A stretch of DNA of 64,000 nucleotides from Anastrepha obliqua (GCF_027943255.1 NC_072893.1:9796001-9860000), one strand, 5' to 3'; shown: positions 32,490 to 43,060, numbered from the stretch's first letter. The notes: generated by a model not told the origin, from the sequence alone. Translations and numbers: made by a program.

Positions 32490-33400
32490 TCTAGGTCAGA
32501 TCCATTTAGTAAGGTCCAAGTACAGCAGCAAATTATTTATCTCGATGTCTGAGATCTCATTAATTTGCTGTAAGAAAGGCTTACTGAAGGAGCGAAGTCG
32601 TGCCCTAGCTAGCCTTGGGCATTCACATAAATAGTGGAAAAGACTTTCCTTCACCCCTTCCGCTTCACAGCTTCTGCAGATGAGATTGAAAGGAAGGTTG
32701 AGTATGGCTGAATGATCTCTTACCTTCCAATGACCTGTAAGGGGTGCAGTGATGCGTGAGATGTTTGGTCGAGAACATCCTAACAGGTGATTCGTCCTTT
32801 GGTTTTTGTACGACGGCCATGTATTTTTATTGTAATACATGTACTTAGTTCCTTCCACCTTCTTTCGGCTAAGGCATGATAGTGTGAAGCAATGGATGCG
32901 TTTATTGTGTTCAGTGGGGTGGAGACTGCCACCGCCTCTGCTAAGTCTAGTGTCGAGCCTTTTCAAGCCAATGACTAAGCAATTCTAGTTCATCTCTACA
33001 CTGTAAGACTAGTTTTGGATGAAATGGAGTTGGAGTCTAAGGCCTTCGAGTCTTGCACCATATTCCTTGTAGAGTTTTAGTAATTTGCGTGCTTCTCCGA
33101 TCGTTAAAAGTTCTACCTGGCACACGCTGGCATAGTCAGAAAGTCAAATTGACAGAGATAGGTTGAGCGGCTCCGAATAAAAGCCATCGCCCACACCACA
33201 GCTCATCTAAGAACTGTCAGTGTAGATTTCAACATCGTGTTTTCTAATCACCTTCCCTTTGCCCCATTTGGATCTCGATGGAAAACGTTCCGTAAAGTCT
33301 TTCTTGAAGTTAAGGTCGGGGACTGTGTAGTCTAATTTGTTTTTGAGCAGCGAGGGTCTCTATAGGAGGATCTTGCCGTGACCGTATTTGTTGTATTCGA
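32490..33400 (-). pseudogene. Jockey-like RNase H and knuckle region
   Basis: On the minus strand, VEIYTDSS-DELWCG near 33240 is the first RNase H Asp region. It is followed by CQRVPGRTF and IGEARKLLKLYKEYG. The open frame 32496-32966 contains ITAPLTGHWKVRDH, NLPFNLICRSCEAEGVKES and LFHYLCECPRLARARLRSF, the LTGH and C-x2-C...H...C knuckle. The central RNase H part is frameshifted. The family is distinct from A and B. Confidence 0.75.
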
Positions 33401-34264
33401 CCATTAAATGTTGCCACAAAATAATTATTGGTCACATGATGATATCCTAGCTCTGTCCCACAGTGGTTACTCAATACGAATAAACGCTAATAAAAGATGA
33501 TGTATTCCACACAAATTTTGGCAAAGTCAGTACGAATCTAAATGGTATTATATTTTTTATGCTGGGTTCAAATGTTATCTTTTTCGTTGAAAGCGAATTT
33601 AATTTCTTTATGGACTGTTAATTCTTTTAATACGAGTTATTGTTGTTCTATGCAGGTGAAAGTTTTTAGCTAAGGTAGTAATGGAAGGATCAGTGAGAGA
33701 CCTTTCACGGCTGCAATGCACACGTAATTTTGACAATGCCTGTCAAGAAGCTTTTCATATCACTTGGTTATGTTACTCTCCAGGACTATGTTTTGAACCC
33801 ATTCCCATTTGACTAACCATCGACCTTCCACACATAAGCACGCACAGACACGACATTCGTACACATTGAATGAAGGAATCTCATTTACACACCAGGTACC
33901 GGCCGGGTGTGAATGCGAAAGTCACTGCACTAGGCCAAGTTTTCCCAGCCAGGGATGTAGGCATGTGCCTCGGTGTGTCATAATAGCTTTTATTTTCCGC
34001 ATACAACCGGGAGATGCACATTGCATAAAAATTTGCATATTGTGCCGTTATATTACCATAATATAAGTGGCTGAATTCTACTGAGTGTTGCGGTATCACA
34101 AATTAAATGCATTTGAAGTGACTTAAATGTATCGCGAATGTTGCGTGATTGTAAGTCAGCAGCGAAGTAAGCTGAAGGCGCGCCGATAACCCTCTAGCGA
34201 CCTCATAATTTCATATTTCTCAGGCTTATCGAAAAACAGTCAAAGGTTTGAGGGTCGAGGGGTT
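33401..34264. other. Unassigned intergenic DNA
   Basis: No recognised domain or repeat end. The overlapping frames at 33809-34099 on both strands have no supporting motif. Confidence 0.4.
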
Positions 34265-35092
34265 AACTTAAATAGCTGCCCTTGCGAGGGGCCCACTTGA
34301 ACAAAAAAATAAAAAATTTTCCGTTTTGATACCACACAGGGGGAGGGGAACAGAAAAGGGGAGGAACCAGACAAAATCCAGGGCTTGGACTAGAGAATTT
34401 GAGAATGTCGACCAACGAGTGGTGATTCAATGAATTTCCGCAGATGTGTGATATTAAAGCGCGCTATATCCGCTGGAGTAGCGAAAAAGTGAGAGCCCAG
34501 ATGTTTAAACCTTGGCGCGACGAGCAGGGCAGCTGATAAGAAGGGGCTGAGATGATTCCACAGCTTCTGCAGAATGGACTTGAAGCAACCTCAAATCTCA
34601 CCGCAAGCCAACCATCAAAATGGAGAGCTGCGGCTTTATTAGCCTTAGGTGGTCTCTCGAGCGCCCCCGATCTACCCGTGGCCAGAAGGATCTCGCAACT
34701 TTGCAAGTTTGCGCACTAGCCCCCAGCGCTCACTGAGTTGACTCGAGGCCCATCTTTCCATAGGTTCCCATGGAAACCCCAATCTTCTCATTCTGCGACG
34801 AAACCGTCTCCAAAATTCCCTGTTTAGCAAGTTCACCAGCCCAGCAGTTTCCCTCTATACCGCTGTGACCGCGAACCCAAATGAGCCTAATATCGAAGTA
34901 TTCGGAAGCAATAGAGAGAGAAGCCAGACATTCCTTGACCAATCTCGAACGCGCAAACAACGAGCTAAAGGCTCTAATGGCCGCTTAGCTGTCGAAGTAA
35001 ATTTTAATTCCTTAACGGTAACTACCGAAGTGAGCAACCAATACACCGCTTCCTTAATTGCGACTACCTCCGCTTGGAACACACTACACTGG
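34265..35092 (-). pseudogene. Non-LTR family B, RNase H to 3' end
   Basis: The minus strand starts DQCSVFQAEVVAIKEAVYWL (RNase H Glu region). A decayed ADS-ALEALA stretch follows, then CLASLSIASEYFDIRLIWVR and GHSGIEGNCWAGELAKQGI (WVPGH-GN--AD with changes). A 3' UTR matching window positions 1-180 and 56560-56705 comes next. It abuts the 3' tail of an RTE element at 35093, so the RTE copy probably inserted into it or replaced its 5' part. Confidence 0.75.
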
Positions 35093-35735
35093 TCCTTCTT
35101 CTCAATTGGCGCGATAACCGCTTACGCGATTTTGGCCGAGTTTAACAAAGCGCGCCAGTCGTTTCTTTCTCGTGCTAAGTTGCGACACACTAAGTGAAGC
35201 AAAGTCCTACTCCACCTGATCTTTCCAACGCAGAGGAGGCCTTCCTCTTCCTCTGCTACCACCAGCTGATACCGCATCGAATACTTTCAAAGCCGGAGCG
35301 TTTGTATCCATTCGGACGACATGACACAGCCAACGTAGCCGCTGGTTCTTTATTCGCTGCGCTATCTCTATGTCGTCGTAAATCTCATCGTTCAATCGCC
35401 TGCGATACTCGCCGTCGCCAATGTGTAAAGGTCCACAAAACCTTCCATAGAATCTTTCTCTCAAACACTCCACACGACGCTTCATCGGATATTGTCACCA
35501 CCCATGCTTCTGCGCCATAGGTTAGGACGGGCGTGATGAGAGCCTTGTAGAGTGTTAATTTGGTACGTCGAGAGAGGACTTTATTAGTCGGTTGCCTACT
35601 TAGTCCAAAGTAGCACCTGTTGGCAAGAAAGGTTCTACGCTGAATTTCCAGGTTGACATTGTTATCGGTGTCAATGCTGGTTCCTGAATAAACGAAGTCT
35701 TTTACAACCTCGAAATTATAACTGTCAACAGACGC
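35093..35735 (-). pseudogene. RTE-clade retrotransposon, C-terminal part
   Basis: The minus strand reads DSYNFEVVKDFVYSGTSI, RRTFLANRCYFGLSRQ, KVLSRRTKLTLYKALITPVL and TYGAEAWV. It continues VFEREILRK, DIEIAQRIKNQRLRWLCHVV, VSAGGSRGRGRPPLRWKDQVE and a C-terminus near KIA. The 3' tail is ATTGAGAAGAAG at about 35095-35106. The copy at 44740-46335 shares these motifs in the same order and extends further 5'. Confidence 0.8.
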
Positions 35736-37085
35736 GCGTGCACTAGATCAAGGAAATTGTAAAGCGGCAGAGTTGTGAAACTGAAGGGGTTCACTTTAGA
35801 GGATCACCGCGGATGCTTCTAGTCATGAATGGACCGTTGGGACCATTGCGTGGAGTTAGAAGAAGACCAGCACAAATGGTCGATAATAATATTTAGCTCG
35901 TAACTAAATTTGATATTTTTTATTGTAAAATTCTCGTATTGTATGCTGATGATTATTTGTTTTTTGCTCACTCTCCTTAACTTTATTTGATTGTACAGTT
36001 ACTAACAGTGCATATTTCCTAGTTCCTCGTTCTCTTTATAATAATTTATTAGTAAAAGTGAATTCGTTGACGCAAAGCCTTTGCAACTTTAATACTAGAA
36101 TATCAGCAGCATAGGGAGCATTTGCAAAGTTTTAAACAAATATCCATAACAACTCCAAAGCACTACCGAAGAGTTCCAAATTACATTTTTTCTAACTGAA
36201 ATGAACTTATTTTAACTCAACTGGGGAGTATTAAGTTAAATCTACCACCACTGCAATGCGGCTGGCGCAGCTGTTTAGTGTAGCAATCATAGCTTCAGCG
36301 CCAAATAGAGCGCTTGTCTTTCGAGCAACTTTCCAAATTGTCAATAAATGCGCGTTGAGTGATTTCCGCAAACTTTCCCAGAAGTATGTCAGAAATAGCA
36401 ACGGCAGCGGCAGCGGCCATGGCTACAGAAGTGTAGCGGCAGCAAAAGCCAATACACTGAAGAATACACAAAAAGTGCAAGTGTAGAGCGATTTGTGTTA
36501 TCGCTACCGCATAACTGTGGATGAAATCAAATTTTCCACATGCCAATGCAGGCAAGCAACAAGGAAATCTCACAATTCAATTTGCATTCAACACAAACAA
36601 CACTTAGGGAGACTAAGCCGGTAGAGTGCCGAGAAAAAGCAAGGAAAAACATCGTAGTTGTCACATCTGATTGCCACGACCGCGTCACCAAGTCGCTAAA
36701 ATTAAATTTTTTATCTCGCTATAATTTTCACATCCGTCAAAATGAGCGCAACAACCGACAATGACTGCTTCAACTGCAGGCAAGAAAACAGGTGGCAAAT
36801 AATCACCTGCCAAGGGAAATAAATCAGTGCTCGGCATGCCACTGATGGCAGCTTTTGAGCTGTTGCTGCTTCTTAACTGCTAACCCTTGGCTGGTGACTA
36901 AAAGAACTCAGCCCACACAAATCAGTGGGATTGACGCACAGAAACTCAACAACAACAAAAAAGAAATAGCAAATTTAATCCTACTTCCGGTGCTACTTGG
37001 GTTAGCTAATTTTGCAATAAACCAAAGAATTCAAGTGGTGCCAGTATTAAACAGTTCTCGATTTATATATTGATGCGTCAACAAA
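35736..37085. other. Unassigned intergenic DNA
   Basis: No recognised domain. The frames at 36256-36486 and 36295-36573 are antisense to each other over an AGCGGCAGCGGC-like repeat and are probably chance. Confidence 0.4.
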
Positions 37086-37089
37086 TACC

Positions 37090-37410
37090 ATCATCTGTAG
37101 AGTATTCCGGTCGAGCACCAACCCTGTGGAGATCAACGAATGAGCAGCCCATCCTATGGCAAATGAAACGCAGAAAGCGGAGATGATTAGGTCACGCGCA
37201 TTGAAAATCACTAGATAGCATCACGAGAATGGCACTGCACTGGAACCCGCGAGGCAGCAGAGGTTGCGCTTGACCAAAGGATGCTTGGTCGATGGTAGAA
37301 GGTCGATGTTGCGCGAACTAGCAGATGCCAACGTCACTTGAGACGGTGCAAAAACAAAACCACAGAACGAACCTTGTCGAGGACCTATGCTTACGAGCGG
37401 AGTGAAAAAG
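37090..37410 (+). pseudogene. Short RTE-like pol C-terminal fragment
   Basis: In shifted frames: RIFRSSTNPVEIN, ILWQMKRRKRR-LGHALK, DSITRMALHWNPRGSRGCA and PKDAWSMVEG. This matches the I-RRR-RWIGH-LRK...ITR-AL-WNPQG-R-RGRPK-TW region that ends several RTE-like pol proteins. Truncated at both ends, with several stops. Confidence 0.65.
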
Positions 37411-37504
37411 GAAAAATTAAAATTAAAATATTTATATAGTGACGTCATAGACAATATAACTGTGTTCACAAATAATAACCTTGTACACCGTATAACAGTA
37501 AAAT

Positions 37505-37584
37505 TTATCAGGAAAATTTCATATCTACTTAGGGCTATAAATTTTAATTTTTTACAGTTTTTAGATTTTAATTTTTAACTAATA
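37505..37584 (+). repeat. Dispersed A+T-rich repeat, copy 1, left half
   Basis: CAGGAAAATTTCATATCTAC, AGGGCTATAAATTTTAATTT and TTAGATTTTAATTTTTAACT match 40413-40495. The other half of this copy lies beyond the mariner at 38863-38915 (CACTTTTAGATTTAAACTTT, TTGAAAGTTGCAAAGATA). The mariner therefore inserted into this repeat. Confidence 0.7.
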
Positions 37585-38862
37585 GGACTATGAATAAGTT
37601 CGTGCGGTTTTACAACAGATGGCGTAACTTGATTATTATTCCATCGATCCACATTTCCAAACATTCATTGGAGAGCTACTGTCGTAAGGCACAAACGTCA
37701 GTATAAGTTTTTTATTTGAAGCGTAAACAACAATATTTTTACCACACTTGAAAATGTCGAATTTCGTGCCAAATAATGTGTTTTTGCGGGGAATTCTTCT
37801 TCATTATTTTAATATGAAGAAAAAAGCAGCCGAAAGTCATCGTATCTTGGTGGAAGTTTATGGTGAGCATGCTCTAGCTGAGCGAATGTGCCAGAAGTGG
37901 TTTGCACGCTTTAAAAGTGGTGATTTTGGCTTGGAAGACGAAGAACGCGAGGGTGCGCCGCCAAAGTTCATGGATACCGAATTGGACGAATTGCTCGATC
38001 AAGATCCGGCTCAAACGCAAGAAGAGGTTGCAAAAACTTTGGGAGTTGATCAATCAACCATTTCCAAACGTTTAAAAGCCATGGGAATGATCCGAAAGGT
38101 AGGCCATTGGGTGCCGTATGAATTGAAGCCAAGAGACGTTGAACGCCGTTTTATGGCATGCGAACAACTGCTTCAACGGCACAAAAGAAAGGGTTTTTTG
38201 CATCGAATTGTGACTGGCGATGAAAAGTGGGTCCATTACGACAATCCAAAACGTCGGGCAACGTATGGATACCCTGGCCATGCTTCAACATCGACGTCGG
38301 CGCAGAATATTCATGGCCTGAAGGTTATGCTGTGTATCTGGTGGGACCAGCTGGGTGTTGTGTATTATGAGCTACTGAAACCGAATGAAACGATTACGGG
38401 GGATGTCTACCGACGACAATTGATGCGTTTGAGCCGAGCACTGCGAGAAAAACGGCCGCAATACGCCGATAGACACGACAAAGTTATTTTGCAACATGAC
38501 AATGCTCGGCCACATGTTGCACAAGTGGTCAAAACATACTTAGAAACGCTCAAATGGGATGTCCTACCCCACCCGCCGTATAGTCCAGACCTTGCGCCAT
38601 CCGATTACTATCTCTTCCGATCGATGCAACATGGCCTGGCTGACCAGCACTTCCGTAATTACGATGAAGTCAAAAAATGGATCGATTCGTGGATTGCGGC
38701 AAAACCGACCGAATTTTTCACAAAGGGAATCCGTGAATTGCCAGAAAGATGGGAAAAAGTAGTAGCAAGCGATGGACAATACTTTGAATATTAAATTTGT
38801 AACCATTTTACGTCAATAAAGTTTCAAATTTCGAAAAAACCGCACGAACTTATTCATAGTCC
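37585..38862 (+). mobile_element. Complete mariner with identical TIRs (1,278 bp)
   Basis: Both ends carry the same 27 bases, beginning GGACTATGAATAAGTTCG. The left flank is TA (37583-37584), while the right flank is TT, so the target duplication is imperfect or altered. The transposase frame is uninterrupted. Identical TIRs and an open frame set it apart from every other element here and suggest a recent arrival. Confidence 0.93.
37754..38794 (+). CDS. Mariner transposase, 346 aa, uninterrupted
   Basis: Cut-and-paste transposase acting in the nucleus. It binds the element's TIRs, excises the element and inserts it at TA. The start is the ATG at 37754; the in-frame triplet six bases upstream is TTG. 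Two helix-turn-helix regions lie at about residues 5-60 and 86-113 (LGVDQSTISKRLKAM). The inter-domain linker motif is WVPYEL at 119-124, against the usual WVPHEL. Catalytic residues are D156 (VTGDEKWV), D249 (QHDNARPH) and D284 (YSPDLAPSDYY), with 34 residues between the last two, i.e. DD34D. The C-terminus is EKVVASDGQYFEY. Length is normal for mariners (about 345-350). The subfamily is mauritiana/cecropia-like by motif style. No inactivating lesion was found, but activity is unproven. Confidence 0.95.
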   Translation: MSNFVPNNVFLRGILLHYFNMKKKAAESHRILVEVYGEHALAERMCQKWFARFKSGDFGLEDEEREGAPPKFMDTELDELLDQDPAQTQEEVAKTLGVDQSTISKRLKAMGMIRKVGHWVPYELKPRDVERRFMACEQLLQRHKRKGFLHRIVTGDEKWVHYDNPKRRATYGYPGHASTSTSAQNIHGLKVMLCIWWDQLGVVYYELLKPNETITGDVYRRQLMRLSRALREKRPQYADRHDKVILQHDNARPHVAQVVKTYLETLKWDVLPHPPYSPDLAPSDYYLFRSMQHGLADQHFRNYDEVKKWIDSWIAAKPTEFFTKGIRELPERWEKVVASDGQYFEY

Positions 38863-39079
38863 TTTTCACTTTTAGATTTAAACTTTTAGTTTTGAAAGTT
38901 GCAAAGATATTAATTAGGTAGGTAGGTAGGGTGGTTGTCATAAAGACACACTTAAGCCTTTCGCAAGTCCATTGTGATACCACTGGAACTTATCCTTACC
39001 CTATGGATTCTTTTTCAAACCATCCGGTAGCTTTAATAAACGAGCAAAGCTTCGTTAGTTTTAGATGCGCTATGTCCGC

Positions 39080-40360
39080 TGCATCAATTTAAAATGCCAT
39101 GCCAAGAGTGCGGACCCCCCTTATCGCTAAGCTTTCACACTCACATAAAAGATGTCTGACTGTTTCCTTTTCTTCTGTATTAAAACAGCTTCTACAGAAA
39201 TCGAAGTACGGGAGTCCTAACCTTCTAACGTGGCTGGCTATCAGACAATGACCAGTTAATACCCCTATCATTTTTCTTATAGTTTTTCTGTTAAATCTTA
39301 ACCAGCTTTTTGATCGACCGCTGTTCAATTTCGACCATGTCTGTCTGCTTAGTTCGTCTGTTGTTAGATTTTGCCAACTTGTAAAGGGTGGTTCAAGGGC
39401 CGCTGTTGAATGTGAACCACACCTAAACGTCAATGACGCCGCTGGACTTCTTTCTTTGGGGTTATTTGAAAGAAAAGGTATACGTCAATAAGCCAGCAAC
39501 AATTCAAGAGCTAAAGGATGAGATAATTCGGTACATTAATGGCATAGAACCTCAATTATGCCTCAGCGTCATCGACAATTTGGACGATCGGATGGAGATG
39601 TGCCGCCGAGGGCGCGGCGGCCATTTGGTCGATACCAATATTATCAAAATAAAGAGAAATGACAATAATTTCCTAAAAAAATTGTATTTTATTTAACATC
39701 AACAGCGGCCCTTGAAACTTAACCACCCTTTTTTTACCTTGTTGATGGTTTCCTTATGTTATCTATCAATAGTTTACAAGTGGCTGAAGGCATGGGTATC
39801 AGCGGCTTAGCCACTTGGAGGTCGAACGTTGTACGGGTTCGAACAAGTTCATCTGCCTTGCAGTTCCCTGCTATATTCCTGTGGCCCGCCGCCCAAATAA
39901 GGTGACTTTGTAGTATTTTGATACGGCATTTAGAAGTTTAAAACATTCAATGACTGTTTTTGACGAAGGTGTTTTAGATTCTAGCGCTTTTATTGCTGCT
40001 TGACTGAAGACTTCATTTGTGGATAATACTCTCGCTTTTATTACCGTAAGTCCCCTTCTTATGGCACTGCAATGATCAGGTAGGCAAAAAGATCGGCTAA
40101 CTCCGAGTTTATCGGAGTAAACCCCTCCACCTACTCTGTTGTCTGGTTTTGAGCCATCTGTTTATATCATTTGTTTATATCATTTTCCTTAACGATAATC
40201 CTTTTATCCCATTCCTCCTTGGAAGAAAATACTATGACGAAGGATTTATCTAAGTTGATATCCTTGGTCTTACAGAAATCCGTTGTAACAGGAATGCAGG
40301 GGAACTTTTCTAAAATTGAAGAGTGTCCTCTCTGGTTTGTTCTAAGTAGACCGATTTCTC
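39080..40360 (-). pseudogene. Jockey-type non-LTR pol with a nested miniature DD41D
   Basis: The minus strand from about 40310 reads FSSKEEWDKRIIVKENDI, then DGSKPDNRVGGGVYSDKLGV (RNase H Asp; DGS intact), AIKALESKTPSSKTVIECFK and VTLFGRRATGI (decayed WVPGH). After the inserted element it continues WLRFNRKTIRKMIGVLTGHC, LPYFDFCRSCFNTEEKETV and RHLLCECESLAIRG. A 15-base block TTTATATCATTTGTT is tandemly repeated at 40157-40188. Interrupted at 39384-39731. Confidence 0.75.
39384..39731 (+). mobile_element. Miniature DD41D derivative (about 350 bp)
   Basis: The left end AGGGTGGTTCAAGGGCCGCT and the reverse complement of the right end AGGGTGGTTAAGTTTCAAGG with GGCCGCTGTTGA match the ends of 9181-10144. 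The 5' UTR (GTTGAATGTGAACCACACCT) is joined directly to the C-terminal coding part: TPLDFFLWGYLKEKVYVNKP, ELKDEIIRYINGIEPQLCLS, MCRRGRGGHL. It keeps the third catalytic Asp only. This internal deletion derivative lies inside a Jockey pol fragment. Confidence 0.8.
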
Positions 40361-40412
40361 TTAATCAGAGAGCTGACTTGGCAGCTGTTTGCTTGCCGAA
40401 AACAGTAAAAGT

Positions 40413-40540
40413 TACCAGGAAATTTTCAAATCTACTTAAGACTATAGATTTAAATTTTTTTTAGAGTATTAGATTTTAATTTGTAATTTTTTTTTTCAAT
40501 TTTAGACTTTAACTTTTAATTTTGAAAATTGCAAAGAAAT
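40413..40540 (+). repeat. Dispersed A+T-rich repeat, copy 2 (uninterrupted)
   Basis: Matches 37505-37584 joined to 38863-38915: CAGGAAATTTTCAAATCTAC, TTAGATTTTAATTTGTAATT, TTTTAGACTTTAACTTTTAA, TTGAAAATTGCAAAGA. It approximates the sequence into which the intact mariner inserted. Confidence 0.7.
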
Positions 40541-40706
40541 AGATGAAGAAAAGTTAAAAAAAAGATTTTTTGAATACTTATATTCATTTCTTGATATTAG
40601 TAGGGCTATCAGAATAAATGCTATGTATCCAATTATTAAATTTTTATTTTTACTTTTCGCCTGGACAAATATAGTACCATGATGCCGTTTAAAAATTAAT
40701 TCTTAA

Positions 40707-41426
40707 GGGGTTATTGGTAGTCAGAGGCCCGAAAAAATGATGATTTTCACGAATTTTTTTTTTGCTACTTAATTAATTTATTTAACAAAAATAAAAACAT
40801 AGCATAAAAACATTATATTTTAACTTGACTTCACCAAAATTTCAAAAAAAAAAAATTAATAATTGCAAAAGTTATCGCTGTTTGTGTGAAGCCCGTTTCT
40901 CCAGAAGTCCCTTGCGGTGAACATCACAAGTCCTTGCAGATTCGTCTAAAACCAATCGGACAAGAAAAATTAGTTTTATTAATAGATAATCTTGTGCCTG
41001 ATCGAAGCTTTTTTTTTTCTTCAAAATGAACAAAATGGCGGCCTCAGAAAATTTTTTCCAGATTTTAGAGCAAAAAACCAACAGTTAATTGTTAAAAAAA
41101 AATCGAAATTTTTGAAAAAAAAATCCTTCGATCAGGCACAAGTTTTTTATGTTTTTCAAAAGCTGTATAAATTTTATTGAAATCTACGTAGCGGTTTTTA
41201 AGTTACAGTGTTCACCAGTTTGAAAAACATAGTTTTGAGAAAAACGCATTTAAAGTTTTGCTATCGGCTCCGGAGCGGCCGAGCGCCCTTTGTTAATTGT
41301 TGAATAACTTGAAAAGTATTTGTCGGATTCACTTCAAATTTTTACACAATATTTTTAAAACATTATACTTTAAGAAAATGCAAAAAACAAATCGATTTTT
41401 TGAAAATTCTGACTACCCCTAACCCC
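40707..41426. mobile_element. TTAA-site non-autonomous element (720 bp)
   Basis: Bordered by TTAA at 40703-40706 and 41427-41430. Ends are GGGGTTATTGGTAGTCAGA and (right, reverse complement) GGGGTTAGGGGTAGTCAGA, 19 bases with two mismatches. No coding capacity. The interior has A/T runs and a G+C-richer GGCTCCGGAGCGGCCGAGCG segment. The interior piece AGTTTTGAGAAAAACGCATT resembles (inverted) the block at 5172-6252. The empty site is not verifiable here because the target is anonymous DNA. Confidence 0.75.
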
Positions 41427-41430
41427 TTAA

Positions 41431-42010
41431 GTTACTTTAAAATTCCTCAAGGGATTATTTTAAAGTAAATATATGCGCTTTGTTCTTCTTTCCTTATTAT
41501 TTACTGCGACCGAAAGATCCATTTTTCCGCCTTCATCGATTCAAGATATTTCTCCGGGACCAACTTCCTCAATAAATATTTGTATTTGTTCTAAATATTT
41601 TATCGAGTTTGATTTCATCCTCTGGTAAAAGATGTTTATCCTGCTGCTTGTGCCGCTTATGCATCAGTGCTGGACACGCTTTTTTATAAAAGTGTAAAAA
41701 GTAGTGGAATTTGCCTTCTATAAGGTAAAGTATACGCAGTGGTTGCCTCTGCCTACGTTTTTCACGTTGAAGCTTTAAAGCCCTTAGAAAATAAATTTAT
41801 GATGAAAAACTGAGTATGCAACCTTACTGTATAAAATTAATAGTCTTACGTACATATTAAAAAAACACAAAGTTGATTTTCATGAAACAGTGTTACGATA
41901 TTCGATTTTACAACAAAACTCTGAAATTCCCGCCTTCATAATAATGCTTTGTAAAAATCATTTGATAAAAACATATTGAGTTAAAGTATTACCTACTTTC
42001 TAGTATACAA
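41431..42010. other. Unassigned A+T-rich DNA
   Basis: No recognised motif or paired ends. Confidence 0.4.
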
Positions 42011-42150
42011 GTATGTAGAGTTTATTCTAAAAGTTCCAGAAATAGTTTTTTAAGTCCTTACAATCAGTTTGCAATATTTTCAAAATATTCTCCCTCTACT
42101 ACTTCAATGCACCGTGGGCACGGCTTCACCTCCCTCAATTCTCTTCAGTT
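42011..42150 (-). pseudogene. Mariner C-terminal scrap with terminus
   Basis: The + strand edge TTCTAAAAGTTCCAGAAATA resembles a mariner terminus. The minus strand reads CIEVVEGEYFENIAN followed by a stop, the usual CI---G-YFE ending of mariner transposases. Nothing upstream of this C-terminus is preserved. Confidence 0.5.
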
Positions 42151-42159
42151 AGGCTGTTG

Positions 42160-42560
42160 TTGTTGTTCTTATAGCAACATAAACATTCCCCATATATATA
42201 CAGAAATTTCCCCTGAGAAGCCAGTCCTTGACCGAATATAAATCCAGGTCGTTCCGGTTACGTAGAATCGACTGTCATGGGAACGCCTTCATTTAGGTCT
42301 TCGAAGTTACTTTTATCGCTTCCAGCGTCCCCTACCAAATTTCTTTAAGGGTTCTTTTGTTCCATTCACGGACAAACAGAAATTTGATGTAGCCAGATTG
42401 GGGCTGGATCATATACTCTAGCCAGCTTCGAATTGCTGCGGGCAATGCGTTTCGAATTTCTTTCAGGACGTGTTAAATCTTATTATGAAACCGCTCGAAC
42501 ACTTCAAAGTTGTACTACTCTTTAAATGTTTGGCCTAGCGGATGGGCTCACTGTGAACTA
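42160..42560. other. Unassigned; possible dispersed repeat
   Basis: TGTTGTTGTTCTTATAGCAA, CATTCCCCATATATATACAG, GAATATAAATCCAGGTCGTT and CGACTGTCATGGGAACG form a string that looks like a fly repeat I have a general recollection of, but there is only one copy here to compare. Confidence 0.25.
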
Positions 42561-42599
42561 CAACTTTTCTGTTAAAAAACATTGGCATATTTTTTGGTC

Positions 42600-42757
42600 G
42601 ATCTGGGTGCAGAAGATGCGCATAACCAAAATCACTCTTACAACCTCGAAATCATAACTGTCAACAGTGACGTGGGTGCCGATACGCGAGTGTACCGACT
42701 GTTTGTTTGAAGACAGGAGGTACTTCATTTTGTCCTCGTTCACCACCAGACCCATTC
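42600..42757 (-). pseudogene. RTE-clade RT fragment
   Basis: The minus strand reads MGLVVNEDKMKYLLSSNKQS, GTHVTVDSYDFEVVR. The element at 44740-46335 has MGLVVNEDKTKYLLSSNKQS at the corresponding place, and 35093-35735 continues from SYNFEVV. The fragment belongs to the same RTE family and covers the segment just after the YADD motif. Confidence 0.75.
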
Positions 42758-43060
42758 TAATAGGCAGTCATTTCCAGAGGATGGACGTGCAAATACCTGA
42801 CTTCTGTGGAAGCTGCCTAGATAAGGAAGAAGAAGATGATCCCGCACCTCCTGTACCATTATTCTACTCTTTACAGACGTAGATTTACTATATTTTTTAA
42901 TGAATTGGAAGTACTATGGAAATCAGGGATCTTCTAAAATTTTTGAAAAGTTCACTAGTATTCGGAGAGGTAAGGGCAAGTTCCCCACATACCATTTGAA
43001 TATAAACCTGAGCGTGTCCCACAGTGGACAGCTGCTTCAACTTAACCTGCCCTAACTCAT
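42758..43060 (+). pseudogene. Non-LTR family D, pol end and 3' UTR
   Basis: Reads IGSHFQRMDVQIPDFCGSCL followed by DKEEED, a Jockey-type LTGH...C..C...EE knuckle. A 3' UTR follows with TTTTTTAATGAATTGGAAGT, ATGGAAATCAGG and TAAAATTTTTGAAAAGTTC. That UTR matches 48340-48440. The tail includes TCAACTTAACCTGCCCTAAC. Confidence 0.6.

Noticed and set aside
37500..37584. Promoter of the intact mariner
   Set aside because: The sequence is the left half of a dispersed A+T-rich repeat; no TATA/initiator arrangement could be defended.
38559..38806. Extra frames inside the mariner (both strands)
   Set aside because: Shadows of the transposase reading frame.
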